Notes under the pieces: generated by a model | Database searches by the model: none | What the model was told of the DNA's origin: nothing | Seen by the model: only the letters and a program-made list of their open reading frames with translations | Translations under genes and position numbers: made by a program | Source of the DNA: Pseudomonas putida | Lineage (GTDB): Bacteria; Pseudomonadota; Gammaproteobacteria; Pseudomonadales; Pseudomonadaceae | Reading direction: 5' to 3' | Length of the DNA stretch: 64,000 nt | Assembly (NCBI RefSeq): GCF_004357765.1 | Contig: NZ_SMTE01000001.1 | Location: forward strand, 62,001 to 126,000 | Shown here: positions 35,348 through 44,126 of the stretch, one piece after another | How the letters are laid out: each line of letters opens with the position of its first letter | Position numbering within the stretch: the stretch's first letter is position 1

Positions 35348-36166
35348 TTATTGCATCGCTGCGCCCTTGGCCTGCACGGTTCGCCCATGGGTGCCGTACA
35401 GGGTCAGCCCGGTGAATGCCAGACCACCGACCAGGTTGCCCAGCACGGTCGGAATCTCGTTCCACATCAGGTAATCCATGATCGAGAAGCCGCCGCCCAT
35501 GATCATCGCCGATGGGAACAGGAACATGTTGACCACCGAGTGCTCGAAGCCCATGAAGAAAAACAGCATGATTGGCATCCACATGGCGATCACCTTGCCG
35601 CTGACCGACGTCGAGATCATCGCCCCGACCACGCCCATCGACACCATCCAGTTGCACAACACACCGCGCAGGAAGATCGTCAGCCAGCCGGCCAGGCCAT
35701 ACTTCTCGTACCCCAAGGTCCGTGCTTCGCCGATGCTGGCGATCTTTTCTCCGACCGCGCCGGGAGAAGCGTTGAAGCCGTACGTGAAGACGAACGCCAT
35801 CATCAATGCAACGGTCAGCGCCCCGGCGAAGTTGCCGACGAACACCAGCCCCCAGTTACGCAGGATACCGCGCGCCGTCACGCCAGGGCGTTTGTCGAGC
35901 AGCGCCAGTGGCGTGAGCATGAAAACCCCGGTGAGCAGGTCGAAGCCCATCAGGTACAGCATCGAGAAGCCTACGGGGAACAAAACCGCGCCGAGCAGCG
36001 GCGAGCCGGTCTGCACGGCGATGGTGACGGCGAACACCGCTGCCAGCGCAAGGATCGCGCCGGCCATGTAGCCGCGGATCAAGGTGTCGCGCGTGGACAT
36101 ATGGATCTTCGATGCACCGGCATCGACCATCTTGGTCACGAACTCGCTGGGTAACAGATAAGACAT
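35348..36166 (-). CDS. Formate/nitrite transporter (FNT) family channel
   Basis: A 272-residue FocA/NirC-family membrane channel with six helices. Landmarks are GYMAGAILALAAVFAVTI, FPVGFSMLYLMGFDLLTGVF, GNFAGALTVALMMAF, RGVLCNWMVSMGV and GFEHSVVNMFLFPSAMIMGG, the last carrying the conserved pore His. The start at 36166 (MSYLLPSEF) is chosen because GAGGAA lies before it. It follows cynS by 66 bp on the same strand. In this context it may pass cyanate, bicarbonate or nitrite; CynX, the classical cyanate carrier, is absent. Confidence 0.87.
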   Translation of the reverse strand: MSYLLPSEFVTKMVDAGASKIHMSTRDTLIRGYMAGAILALAAVFAVTIAVQTGSPLLGAVLFPVGFSMLYLMGFDLLTGVFMLTPLALLDKRPGVTARGILRNWGLVFVGNFAGALTVALMMAFVFTYGFNASPGAVGEKIASIGEARTLGYEKYGLAGWLTIFLRGVLCNWMVSMGVVGAMISTSVSGKVIAMWMPIMLFFFMGFEHSVVNMFLFPSAMIMGGGFSIMDYLMWNEIPTVLGNLVGGLAFTGLTLYGTHGRTVQAKGAAMQ

Positions 36167-36232
36167 GGGCGTATTCCTCGACACGAAGCGGTGGTCGGCA
36201 TCCCCGGTGGAGATGCCGGGAGTCAGCAGCCT

Positions 36233-36673
36233 TTACCAGGAGCGGTAGGGCAGGAACTTGCCATTGAGGGTGAGTTGCACCCGGTCCCCTTTGGGATCTT
36301 CGATCTTCTCGACGTGCATGGAAAAGTCGATCGCGCTCATGATGCCGTCGCCGAACTTTTCCTGGATCACGTCCTTGAGCGTAGGGCCATAGACACCGAC
36401 GACCTCGTATAGGCGATAGATCAGTGGATCCTGTGGAATGGCCTGGTCCCAGGCCTTGACCGGGAACACTGTCAGGGTCTGGGCAACGGTGTCGTCGAGG
36501 TCGAGCACTTCGCACAGGTGTGCGGCGACCTCCTGCGGGGCACTGTTCATGCCGTAGCAGACTGAGGCCAGCCACACCGGCGCTTTCCCCACGGCTGTAC
36601 TGAGATCGTCCCAGGTCAGGCCCTTACGCGCTTTGGCAGCCATGATCAGGTGGTGCATTTCGGCTTTGGTCAT
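36233..36673 (-). CDS. cynS: Cyanate hydratase (cyanase)
   Basis: A 146-residue cyanase. It converts cyanate plus bicarbonate to carbamate and CO2, giving ammonia and a second CO2. The catalytic residues are present at the right spacing: Arg87 and Glu90 (YRLYEVVG) and Ser113 (GIMSAIDF). The helical N-terminal POU-like part (about 1-75) and the C-terminal dimerisation part are complete. It functions as a cytoplasmic decamer. It is the first gene of a cynS-FNT operon behind a sigma-54 promoter and is divergent from a sigma-54 activator, which suggests nitrogen or cyanate control instead of the LysR-type CynR. Confidence 0.95.
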   Translation of the reverse strand: MTKAEMHHLIMAAKARKGLTWDDLSTAVGKAPVWLASVCYGMNSAPQEVAAHLCEVLDLDDTVAQTLTVFPVKAWDQAIPQDPLIYRLYEVVGVYGPTLKDVIQEKFGDGIMSAIDFSMHVEKIEDPKGDRVQLTLNGKFLPYRSW

Positions 36674-36722
36674 TGTTTGTCTCTCTCGGTGCGTTGCGGA
36701 TGGGAGGTTCCTATAGCCCTAT

Positions 36723-36738
36723 AGCGAGAGACGTGCCA
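36723..36738 (-). promoter_or_regulatory. Sigma-54 (-24/-12) promoter of cynS
   Basis: Minus-strand sequence TGGCACG-TCTC-TCGCT closely fits the sigma-54 consensus TGGCACG-N4-TTGCW, with the essential GG and GC at the correct spacing (one mismatch). It lies 50-65 bp before the cynS start codon. Confidence 0.75.
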
Positions 36739-36805
36739 ATTACCGAATTATCCATAACCTTTTGATTAAAAAGAGAATTCCTATTGCTCGCGGGCAAGTT
36801 GGTTG

Positions 36806-36856
36806 ACGATTTTTCGTGAATGACGAAATATCGGAGTGCGATTTACGATTTTTCGT
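36806..36856. promoter_or_regulatory. Three-copy upstream activator repeat array
   Basis: Three 12-bp near-palindromes of the form ACGAWWWWTCGK: ACGATTTTTCGT (36806-36817), ACGAAATATCGG (36823-36834) and ACGATTTTTCGT (36845-36856). They lie about 70-130 bp upstream of the cynS sigma-54 promoter, where enhancer-binding proteins bind. They also overlap the 5' region of the activator gene, which would allow autoregulation. Confidence 0.7.
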
Positions 36857-36881
36857 TAAATATCCCTTAGAGATTTCGCGT

Positions 36882-38762
36882 ATGCCAGCGCCCTTGGCTC
36901 AAGACACCTGCGCCGACGCACCTTTCGCCATGCTCCTGGTGGACCCGGTGCAGGATCGGATCGTGCAGGCCAACCCGGTGGCACTTCAATTGCTCGGCTG
37001 TGGGTCCGAGTCCTCGGATGAGTTGACCTTCAGCCGTTTCGTACGGGGTGCCATCTCACTCTGGGTAAGTTTCAGCGACGAGGTCCTGACCCAAGGCGAA
37101 GCCTGGTCCGACGATCTGGCGCTGGTCGATCTGCACCATCGTCAGCATGCGGTGGAGATCATCGCCCGCGCCACCCAGGGCAACCGCATACTGATGATGA
37201 TCCAACGCCGTGACCTGCTCGAACAGCGCCGTAACCGTGCCGAAGCGCGCCGTCAGCATCGCCTGGGCCACGTCGGTTGGGAGCGCATAGGCCAGGTGTT
37301 CGAGCGTATCCAGCAGCAGAACCGCTTGATTCTCGGCGCAGTCGGCGAGGGCATCTATGGCCTGGACACCCGTGGCCAGACCACCTTCATCAATCCCGCC
37401 GCCGAGCGCATCCTGGGCTGGAGCGCCGCCGACATGATCGGCCAGGACGCTCACCTGCTGTTTCACCACAGTCACCGCGATGGCAGTGCCTTCGAGGTCG
37501 ATCAGTGCCCGATCCATGCCTCGTTCACCGATGGTCAGGTCCACCGCGTGGACCAGGAAGTGTTCTGGCACAAGAACGGCGAACCGATTGCGGTCGAGTA
37601 CACCAGCACGCCGATCTTCGAGATGGGGCGACTGGTCGGCGCCGTGGTGCTGTTTCGTGACATCCGCGAACGCCAGCGCACCGAAGCGCGGCTTCGCGAA
37701 GCATTGAGCGAGGTGGAGCAGTTGCAGCGTCGACTGGAAATGGAGAACCAGTACCTGCAGGAAGAACTCAACGCCCACGCCAATCACCACGAGATCGTCG
37801 GCAAGAGCCCGGCGGTGAAGCATCTGATCCAGCAGATCGAGCTGGTGGCCGCCACCGATGCCAACGTGCTGGTGACCGGCGAGTCCGGCACCGGCAAGGA
37901 ACTGGTCGCCCGCGCCATCCATGCCAGCAGCCGACGTGCGGAACGGCCGCTGATCCGGGTCAACTGTGCGGCGGTGCCCCGTGAATTGTTCGAGAGCGAG
38001 TTCTTCGGGCACCTCAAAGGGGCGTTCACCGGAGCCGTCAGTAACCGGGTGGGGCGGTTCGAGCTGGCCGATGGCGGTACCTTGTTTCTAGACGAGGTCG
38101 GCGAAATACCACTGGAGCTGCAGAGCAAACTGCTGCGAGTGCTGCAGGACCGCCAGTTCGAGGCGGTGGGCGACAACCGCACCAAAGCGGTCGATGTGCG
38201 GGTGATCGCTGCCACCAATCGTGATTTGCGGACCATGGTGGCGCAGGGCACCTTCCGCGAGGACCTGTACTTCCGCCTGAACGTGTTTCCGATCCGGTCG
38301 GTGCCGCTTCGCGAGCGAGTCGAGGATATCCCGCTACTGGCCAGCCATTTCCTCAAGCGGGCCAGCCAGGCATTCAACAAGCCCGACGTACGCCTGCCTT
38401 TGACGCAGGTGGAGCTGCTCAAACAGTACGCTTGGCCCGGCAATATTCGTGAACTGCAGAACGTCATCGAGCGTCAGACCATCGTCGCCCGGGACGGGCG
38501 CCTCCGATTCGATGATGTGCTGGCAGCGGCCAGCCAAGCGCCGCAGGTCGGCAGTCAGCCTTGGGACGCGGATGCCGAGCCTACCGCGGATGAGGACTGG
38601 CAACGGCAGATGAAGCAGAATGTGATTGCCGTGCTCATACGCACGGCCGGCAAGGTATCCGGGGAGGGCGGTGCGGCCCGGTTGCTGGGGCTCAAGCCAA
38701 CTACACTGGCTTCGCGGCTGAAGAAATGGGGCATCGATCCGAGGCAATACAAGATGAAATAG
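36882..38762 (+). CDS. PAS-domain sigma-54-dependent activator
   Basis: A 626-residue enhancer-binding protein. It has an N-terminal PAS-like segment (about 8-110), a second PAS domain (about 145-265; [20 protein letters not shown]), a linker coiled coil (about 265-298), the AAA+ domain (about 304-540; Walker A GESGTGKE 333-340, GAFTGA 380-385, Walker B LFLDEV 401-406) and a C-terminal Fis-type HTH. An intact GAFTGA loop means it can contact sigma-54. ATG 36882 is preferred: the upstream ATG at 36816 falls inside the repeat array. There is no receiver domain, so it probably senses a small molecule or redox state. It is divergent from cynS. Confidence 0.85.
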   Translation: MPAPLAQDTCADAPFAMLLVDPVQDRIVQANPVALQLLGCGSESSDELTFSRFVRGAISLWVSFSDEVLTQGEAWSDDLALVDLHHRQHAVEIIARATQGNRILMMIQRRDLLEQRRNRAEARRQHRLGHVGWERIGQVFERIQQQNRLILGAVGEGIYGLDTRGQTTFINPAAERILGWSAADMIGQDAHLLFHHSHRDGSAFEVDQCPIHASFTDGQVHRVDQEVFWHKNGEPIAVEYTSTPIFEMGRLVGAVVLFRDIRERQRTEARLREALSEVEQLQRRLEMENQYLQEELNAHANHHEIVGKSPAVKHLIQQIELVAATDANVLVTGESGTGKELVARAIHASSRRAERPLIRVNCAAVPRELFESEFFGHLKGAFTGAVSNRVGRFELADGGTLFLDEVGEIPLELQSKLLRVLQDRQFEAVGDNRTKAVDVRVIAATNRDLRTMVAQGTFREDLYFRLNVFPIRSVPLRERVEDIPLLASHFLKRASQAFNKPDVRLPLTQVELLKQYAWPGNIRELQNVIERQTIVARDGRLRFDDVLAAASQAPQVGSQPWDADAEPTADEDWQRQMKQNVIAVLIRTAGKVSGEGGAARLLGLKPTTLASRLKKWGIDPRQYKMK

Positions 38763-38848
38763 CCAGCTGAAGCAGGCCTGTTTTCGAGGATGCCCGCCAG
38801 ACAGCGGGCCATGTGAGCATCCCCGCCAGTTGAAGGAACCGAAATACC

Positions 38849-40906
38849 ATGCACCGCGACTCCCCGGATCATCCGGAACAGGCCTTTCCGACCACCGCCG
38901 CCGAGCGCTTGCAGCTGGCGCTCGACGCCGGTGCCATCATTGGCACCTGGGTCTGGGACATTCCCATTAATCGCGTGACCGCCGACGAGCGCTTTTCACG
39001 CTCTTTCGACCTGCCTGCCGACAAGTGCCTGGCTGGCATTCCGATCGAGGAGGCTTTCGCTTCGATCCACGCCGACGATCGCGAGCGGGTCATGGCAGAC
39101 ATCCAGGCCACCATGGCCCAAGGCGGTGCTTTTCGTTGCGAATATCGCGTGCGCCAGGCCGATGGCAGTTATCGCTGGGTCGAGGCCAATGGCCGCGCCG
39201 AAATGGACGCCAGCGGGACGGCGGTGCGGTTTCCGGGCGTACTCATGGATATCGAGTCGCGCCGCGCCGCCGAAGCCGAGCGCGACCGCATGTCGGCGTT
39301 GTTGCATACCTTCACCGCTGCTGTGCCGGGCGTGGTCTATGCCAAGGACCGCGACGGCCGGATGCTGGTGGCCAATCACGGCGCCACGTTGCTGATCGGC
39401 AAGCCGCCGTCGTTCTATCTTGGCAAGACCGACCTGGAGTTCCTGGAAGACAAGGACCAGGCCCGCCAGGTGATGGAGACCGATCAAAGGGTCATGCGCG
39501 GAGGTAAGACCGTACAGATCGAGGAACGGGTGGACATGCCCGATGGCTCGGCGACCTACTGGCTGTCGATCAAGGCGCCACTGCTCAACGACGCCGGAGA
39601 GGTCACCGGTCTGATCGGGTCGTCCATCGACGTGACGGCCCGCAGGCAGGCCGAGGCGCAGTTGCTGGAGCTGAACCGCACGCTGGAGGCCCGGGTCAAC
39701 CAGGCCGTGGCCGAACGCGAGGCCGCCCAGGCAGCGCTGCGTCAGTCGCAGAAGATGGAAGCGGTCGGCCAGTTGACCGGCGGCATCGCCCATGATTTCA
39801 ACAACTTGCTGGCGGGCATCACCGGCAGCCTGGACTTGATCAAGCTGCGCTTGGGGCAAGGCCGTATCGCCGACGTCGAGCGCTACCTGGCGGTGGCCCG
39901 TGGCGCGGCGCAGCGAGCGGCATCCTTGACGCACCGGCTGCTGGCATTCTCGAGGCGCCAGACGTTGCTACCGGTACTGACCGATGTGAATGCGCTGGTG
40001 CGCGACATGGAAGAGCTGATCAGCCGTACCGTCGGACCCTCGATCAACCTCAGCGTGGCTCTGGAAGCCGCCGCGAGCACATGTCTGGTTGACCCGGCAC
40101 AGGTCGAGAATGCCCTGCTGAACCTGTGCATCAATGCACGTGATGCTCTGCCCAATGGCGGCTCCATCGCGGTCTGCACCTACAACCAGGCACTGGAGTC
40201 AGGCCCTCAGCTCGATCCCGAGCTGATGCCTGGGACTTACCTGACCATCTGCGTGGCCGACGATGGCATCGGCATGGATGGCGAAACCTTGGCCAAGGCC
40301 TTCGAACCTTTCTTTACGACCAAGCCGGTCGGCGCCGGTACGGGCTTGGGACTATCGATGATCTACGGGTTCGCCAAGCAGTCCGGCGGACAGGTGAGGA
40401 TCGAATCCCGCGAAGGCCGAGGTACCCGTGTGTACCTGCAGTTGCCCAGCCACGTCGGCCAGGCCGAGGCGCCTCACCTGGCACATGCCCCTGATGAGCG
40501 GCCCTTGGCGTTGCCGGGTGAGACCGTTCTGGTCGTCGATGACGAGCCGTCGGTGAGGCTGTTCGTGAGCGAGGTACTGGGCAGCTACGGCTATGTGGTG
40601 ATCGAGGCGGCCGACAGCCTGGCGGGCCTGCAACTGCTGCGTTCGGACACCCGTATCGATCTGTTGGTGACCGATATCGGTCTGCCAGGAGGGATCGACG
40701 GATGGCAAATGGCCGAGACAGGGCGCGAAACCCGGCCAGGGCTACCGGTGCTGTTCATCTCCGGGTATGCCCAGCCCCACCTATTGGACAGTACCCCTAG
40801 CGATCCATTGAGTGCTGTGCTGACCAAGCCATTTGCCCTGGAAGCGCTGACGCTCAGCGTGGAGGGATTGCTGCGTAGGCCAGGGAACCGCGAGACCGTG
40901 AAGTAG
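38849..40906 (+). CDS. Hybrid sensor histidine kinase (PAS-PAS-HisKA-HATPase-REC)
   Basis: A 685-residue cytoplasmic kinase. Two PAS domains span about 15-130 and 150-268, followed by a short coiled coil (about 265-300), a dimerisation domain with phospho-acceptor His in GGIAHDFNNLLAG (about 310-322), an ATPase domain (NARDALPNGG, DDGIGMD, GTGLGLSMIYGF) and a C-terminal receiver (about 555-675; VVDDEPSVR, acceptor Asp in VTDIGLPGG, Lys in TKPF). No membrane helices are seen. AAGGAAC precedes the ATG. It lies 86 bp downstream of the sigma-54 activator on the same strand; a functional link is possible but not shown. No separate response regulator is adjacent. Confidence 0.88.
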   Translation: MHRDSPDHPEQAFPTTAAERLQLALDAGAIIGTWVWDIPINRVTADERFSRSFDLPADKCLAGIPIEEAFASIHADDRERVMADIQATMAQGGAFRCEYRVRQADGSYRWVEANGRAEMDASGTAVRFPGVLMDIESRRAAEAERDRMSALLHTFTAAVPGVVYAKDRDGRMLVANHGATLLIGKPPSFYLGKTDLEFLEDKDQARQVMETDQRVMRGGKTVQIEERVDMPDGSATYWLSIKAPLLNDAGEVTGLIGSSIDVTARRQAEAQLLELNRTLEARVNQAVAEREAAQAALRQSQKMEAVGQLTGGIAHDFNNLLAGITGSLDLIKLRLGQGRIADVERYLAVARGAAQRAASLTHRLLAFSRRQTLLPVLTDVNALVRDMEELISRTVGPSINLSVALEAAASTCLVDPAQVENALLNLCINARDALPNGGSIAVCTYNQALESGPQLDPELMPGTYLTICVADDGIGMDGETLAKAFEPFFTTKPVGAGTGLGLSMIYGFAKQSGGQVRIESREGRGTRVYLQLPSHVGQAEAPHLAHAPDERPLALPGETVLVVDDEPSVRLFVSEVLGSYGYVVIEAADSLAGLQLLRSDTRIDLLVTDIGLPGGIDGWQMAETGRETRPGLPVLFISGYAQPHLLDSTPSDPLSAVLTKPFALEALTLSVEGLLRRPGNRETVK

Positions 40907-40940
40907 CCGCTTCGTTGGCAGCTACCCACGGCGTTCAGGC

Positions 40941-42176
40941 TCACTGGCCTGCGCTATCGCTCCAACGTTGCATCAAGGTGTTGGACGGCAAGCCCTCGTC
41001 CAGCAGCTTGCGTGCCGTCGCCACGCCCGCCACCGGCAGCCCCTCGGGATCGAGCAGGCCGATCTGCACCAGCACGCTGGCCTGATCCCAGTAGATATGC
41101 TCGTGATAGAGCTTGTCGCCGCGGAACTTGACCACCCCGATCATCGGGATCTCCACGGGCTTGCCGGTGGGGGCGACGTTGGGCAGCAGCCAGTCGATCT
41201 CGGTGGTGTGGGTGAAGCACAGGATGAACTCATCGACGATCTGCAGTGCGCCAATGGTGCGTGAGATCGGGATCAGCTTCATGTCCGGCGGGTTGCCGTG
41301 GACGAAGTGGTGCTGGTAGAAGCGGCTCAATTCTTCGGCGCCGACGCCTCCGGTCATGGTCGGGATGTGGTTGACGTAGGGTTGCGCGACCATCGTCGCC
41401 ATGGTCGCGGCCACGTCGCGGGTATCGAACTCGTGCTTGATGTGTTCTTCCCACAGGGCCGAGAGATTGAAGTTCGGGCCGATTTCCCGCTTGAGTGCGG
41501 CGATGCTGCGTTCGTGGGCCATCAGCGAGGCCGACTTGTCGAAGTGTTCGCTGCCGGCACGGGCGAAGGCGTGGTCGGCGCCCGGGTAGAGGTACAGCTC
41601 GACCTTGTCGTTGCTGGCCAGGTGCTCGGTCAGTTGAGCCCGTGCCGAGGCATCGCAGTAGGCGTCGTTCTCGGCCATGTGCAACACGAAACGCCCCTTG
41701 AGGTGTTCCGCCTCGTGCAGCAAGTGTTCGATGCCCATGCCGTAATAGCCCACCGAACAGGCGGCTTGGGTGCGAGTAGCGGTCAGCCAGGCGAGTTTAC
41801 CGCCCATGCAGAAGCCGACATAGCCCTGGCGTTCGCCTTGGACTTCTGGCAGCGCACGCAGGGCGGCGAAGCTGGCGTCGATATCCTGCACGGCGAGATC
41901 GACGTCCAGGCGTTGGAACAGGTCGATGGCCGTCTTGAATTCCGCCTCGGTGTAGCCCAGTTCAAGGCCGGGTTGCAGGCGCCAGAACAGGTCGGGCACC
42001 AGTGCCACGTAGCCTTCCTCGGCGTAGAAGTCGGCCACTGCACGCATGTTGGCATTGACCCCGAAGATTTCCTGGCCGATTACCACGCCAGGGCCCTTGC
42101 CGCTGGCCGGCACCGCGAGATAACCGCTGAAGGTTGCGCTGCTGTCCGGTGCCTGTATCTGAATCGTCCTGCCCAT
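40941..42176 (-). CDS. Dienelactone hydrolase fused to an NTF2/SnoaL-like domain
   Basis: A 411-residue two-domain protein. Residues 1-235 are a dienelactone hydrolase with the Cys-Asp-His triad Cys123 (GFCMGGK), Asp171 (ENDAYCD) and His202 (GADHAF), and the helper Glu36 (GQEIFG). Residues 240-411 are an NTF2/SnoaL-like domain (LWEEHIKHEFDT, YWDQASVLVQIGLL). The start at 42176 is set by GAGGTAGCAGC before ATG; an in-frame reading upstream runs antisense-like through the SDR gene and is not real. It is the last gene of the second dioxygenase operon, 26 bp after the SDR, and probably opens a lactone late in the pathway. Confidence 0.85.
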   Translation of the reverse strand: MGRTIQIQAPDSSATFSGYLAVPASGKGPGVVIGQEIFGVNANMRAVADFYAEEGYVALVPDLFWRLQPGLELGYTEAEFKTAIDLFQRLDVDLAVQDIDASFAALRALPEVQGERQGYVGFCMGGKLAWLTATRTQAACSVGYYGMGIEHLLHEAEHLKGRFVLHMAENDAYCDASARAQLTEHLASNDKVELYLYPGADHAFARAGSEHFDKSASLMAHERSIAALKREIGPNFNLSALWEEHIKHEFDTRDVAATMATMVAQPYVNHIPTMTGGVGAEELSRFYQHHFVHGNPPDMKLIPISRTIGALQIVDEFILCFTHTTEIDWLLPNVAPTGKPVEIPMIGVVKFRGDKLYHEHIYWDQASVLVQIGLLDPEGLPVAGVATARKLLDEGLPSNTLMQRWSDSAGQ

Positions 42177-42202
42177 TGCTGCTACCTCATCGATTGTAAG
42201 AA

Positions 42203-42997
42203 TTATTGGCTGTCGCGGTATTGTTCGAACCACACCCGTGGAGACACGCCCCGGTCGGGCCCGAGGATGGAGAAACCGCCATCCACTGGCACGTCGATGC
42301 CGGTCATCCAACTGGCCCCCGGGGAGCACAGGAAAGCCACCACACTGCCGACCTCCTCGCCACGGCCGACCCGGCCCAACGGGTGGAAGGGCGCGCCGAC
42401 CCGATCGGCTAGAATGGGGTCGTTGCCGCTGAACGTTGCCACGCTGGGCGACCAGGTCCAGGCCGGCGACACGCTGAGCACGCGGATGCCGCTTGGCGCC
42501 AGTGCCACCGCCAGGTTCTTGGTCAATTGCAGGATGCCCGCCTTGGACGCAGGGTACAGGGCGCGTCCGGCGGCGCCAAACTTGCCGCCAGTGCTGCCGA
42601 TGTTGACCACCACGCCGTCGGCCGGCAAGAGCGGCGCCACCTGCTGGGTGAAGATGGCTGCCGACACCAGGTTCACGTTCAGCGTCTGCAGCCACTGCGC
42701 GCGGGTCGAAGCCAGACCCTGGTCGGCGTATAGACAGGCGTTGTTGACCAGGATATCGACACGACCGAAGCGTGTCAGGGTCGCTTCGATGCAGCGCTGG
42801 ATGTCCTCGTCGCGCTCTACGTCGCACACGCTGAACGCACAGTGTTCGCCCATCGCGTCGGCCAATGCCTGGCCATTGGCGGCGTTGCGTCCCACCAGCA
42901 TGACCTGCGCGCCAGCCGCCAGCAGCTGCTGCGCGATATCCAGTCCGAGCCCCTGGGTACTGCCGGTGACGATCGCCACCTTGCCTTCGAGCCTCAT
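42203..42997 (-). CDS. Short-chain dehydrogenase of the second dioxygenase operon
   Basis: A 264-residue SDR with TGSTQGLG cofactor motif (about 12-19), NNACLYAD (about 85-92), and the catalytic Ser, Tyr and Lys in NIGSTGGKFG and LYPASKAG. The C-terminal GIDVPVDGGFSILG is typical. GGGAGGA precedes ATG 42997, which overlaps the isochorismatase-like stop (ATGA). A logical role is oxidation of the cis-dihydrodiol or hydroxyl product formed by the dioxygenase. Confidence 0.87.
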   Translation of the reverse strand: MRLEGKVAIVTGSTQGLGLDIAQQLLAAGAQVMLVGRNAANGQALADAMGEHCAFSVCDVERDEDIQRCIEATLTRFGRVDILVNNACLYADQGLASTRAQWLQTLNVNLVSAAIFTQQVAPLLPADGVVVNIGSTGGKFGAAGRALYPASKAGILQLTKNLAVALAPSGIRVLSVSPAWTWSPSVATFSGNDPILADRVGAPFHPLGRVGRGEEVGSVVAFLCSPGASWMTGIDVPVDGGFSILGPDRGVSPRVWFEQYRDSQ

Positions 42998-43593
42998 GCG
43001 GCATCCTCCCATTGCAAGGCCTGGTCGACGTCGCAGATACGTGCGATCAACGCCATGCTGGCCAGCGAAGCGGTGTGAGCGTCGGCATCGGCGCAGGCGC
43101 AGGCATCGGCGGCCACGGTGACCTCGAAGCCGCAGTCCACTGCATGGCGCACTGTGCTTTCCACCACCGAGTGAGTGGCAACCCCGGCGATCAGCAGGCG
43201 CTGGGCGCGGAACTTGTGCACCAGCTGCTCCAGCGGCGAGCCGTAGAAGGCATTGATACGCTGGTGGGTGACGCTCAACTCGTCACTATTGGCCAGCGGC
43301 GCCAGGTCGCTGAAGAACTCGGCGCCCCAGCTGCCTTCCTGCACCGCGCCGATGGCTGCCACATTGCGCAGGATAGGCGCGTTCTGCAGCAAGTCGGCGT
43401 AATCGGGGCGAAATGCCACCCGCACATGGATGATTGACCAGTTGCGCGTCCGGGCACCATCGAGCAGGCGCCTGGCGGCGTCCAGCAGGGTGACACGCGC
43501 GCTGTCCTCAGCGCCCAGGCCGACGCGGATCTTGCCGTCCGGATGCAGTACATCGTTCTGGTAATGCAGGGCAATGACCACGGGCGCAGGCAT
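42994..43593 (-). CDS. Isochorismatase-fold protein with altered active site
   Basis: A 199-residue cysteine-hydrolase-superfamily protein. The first catalytic Asp is kept (Asp14, YQNDVLHP). The usual Cys in GVxTxxCVxxT is Val143 here (GVATHSVVEST), and the usual Lys before the SAF motif aligns with His110 (THQRINAF). Isochorismatases such as PhzD and EntB also lack the Cys, while amidases of the family need it. So it is probably not an amidase; a vinyl-ether, enol or other hydrolysis or isomerisation is possible. The start overlaps the beta-subunit stop by one base (TGATG in reverse), and the stop overlaps the SDR start. Confidence 0.78.
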   Translation of the reverse strand: MPAPVVIALHYQNDVLHPDGKIRVGLGAEDSARVTLLDAARRLLDGARTRNWSIIHVRVAFRPDYADLLQNAPILRNVAAIGAVQEGSWGAEFFSDLAPLANSDELSVTHQRINAFYGSPLEQLVHKFRAQRLLIAGVATHSVVESTVRHAVDCGFEVTVAADACACADADAHTASLASMALIARICDVDQALQWEDAA

Positions 43594-44126
43594 CAGACGA
43601 ACACCTCGAGGTTGGCGAACACGTCGTTGCAGTTGATCAGGTCTACCCGCTTGAGCTGGATCTTCCAGCCGCCGCTGTCCTGAGCCGCCAGCTTGTAGGT
43701 GTAACGCCCGGCTAATTGACGCTGCTGCAGGCGCCACTCGCTGACCTGGAACGTCGCGCTGACCACCAGCAAGCCCTGGGCATCCAGACCTTCGACCATC
43801 ACATTGCCGACCAGGTGCGCAGTCTGGGTTTGCGGCTGCTGGGACCAGTTACGGGCGTTCTCCACCCGGCGAATGCGCACCTCGCGCAGCATGCGGTTCT
43901 CCCAGAACAGCGAGATGTGGTCGAACGGGTTGTCCTGCCCGTGCTGTTGCGGCACCCAGTACATGCCGCTGTCGGTGAACAATTGGTCCCATTCCCAGAA
44001 GCGCCGCTCATCGAGCAGGCGTGCCTCGCGGTAGAGAAACTGCTCCAGCTGGCGCAGGGTTTCGCCCGGCACGTTGGCCGGGGTGAGCGAGCGGGTGTCG
44101 ACGTCGATCTGGCGGTCAAGCAGCAT
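43593..44126 (-). CDS. Ring-hydroxylating dioxygenase beta subunit
   Basis: A 177-residue NTF2-fold small subunit: LRQLEQFLYREARLLDERRFWEWDQLFTD at the N-terminus in family form, WVPQQHGQDNPFDHISLFWEN and LAGRYTYKLAAQDSGGWKIQLKRVDLIN later. It structurally supports the alpha subunit in an alpha3beta3 enzyme. AAGGAGAG precedes ATG 44126, 11 bp inside the end of the alpha gene. Confidence 0.9.
   Translation of the reverse strand: MLLDRQIDVDTRSLTPANVPGETLRQLEQFLYREARLLDERRFWEWDQLFTDSGMYWVPQQHGQDNPFDHISLFWENRMLREVRIRRVENARNWSQQPQTQTAHLVGNVMVEGLDAQGLLVVSATFQVSEWRLQQRQLAGRYTYKLAAQDSGGWKIQLKRVDLINCNDVFANLEVFV

Noticed and set aside
38792-38809. GCCCGC-CAGACA-GCGGGC hairpin after the sigma-54 activator as a terminator
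   Set aside because: Only a 6-bp stem without U-run; the histidine kinase follows on the same strand.
42177-43004. Upstream extension of the dienelactone hydrolase frame through the SDR gene
   Set aside because: The extension is an out-of-frame reading of the SDR; a proper ribosome-binding site precedes ATG 42176.
41298-43121. Long plus-strand open frame (about 607 codons) across the dienelactone hydrolase and SDR genes
   Set aside because: It is antisense to two genes with full catalytic motifs, has no family features, and reflects high third-position GC.
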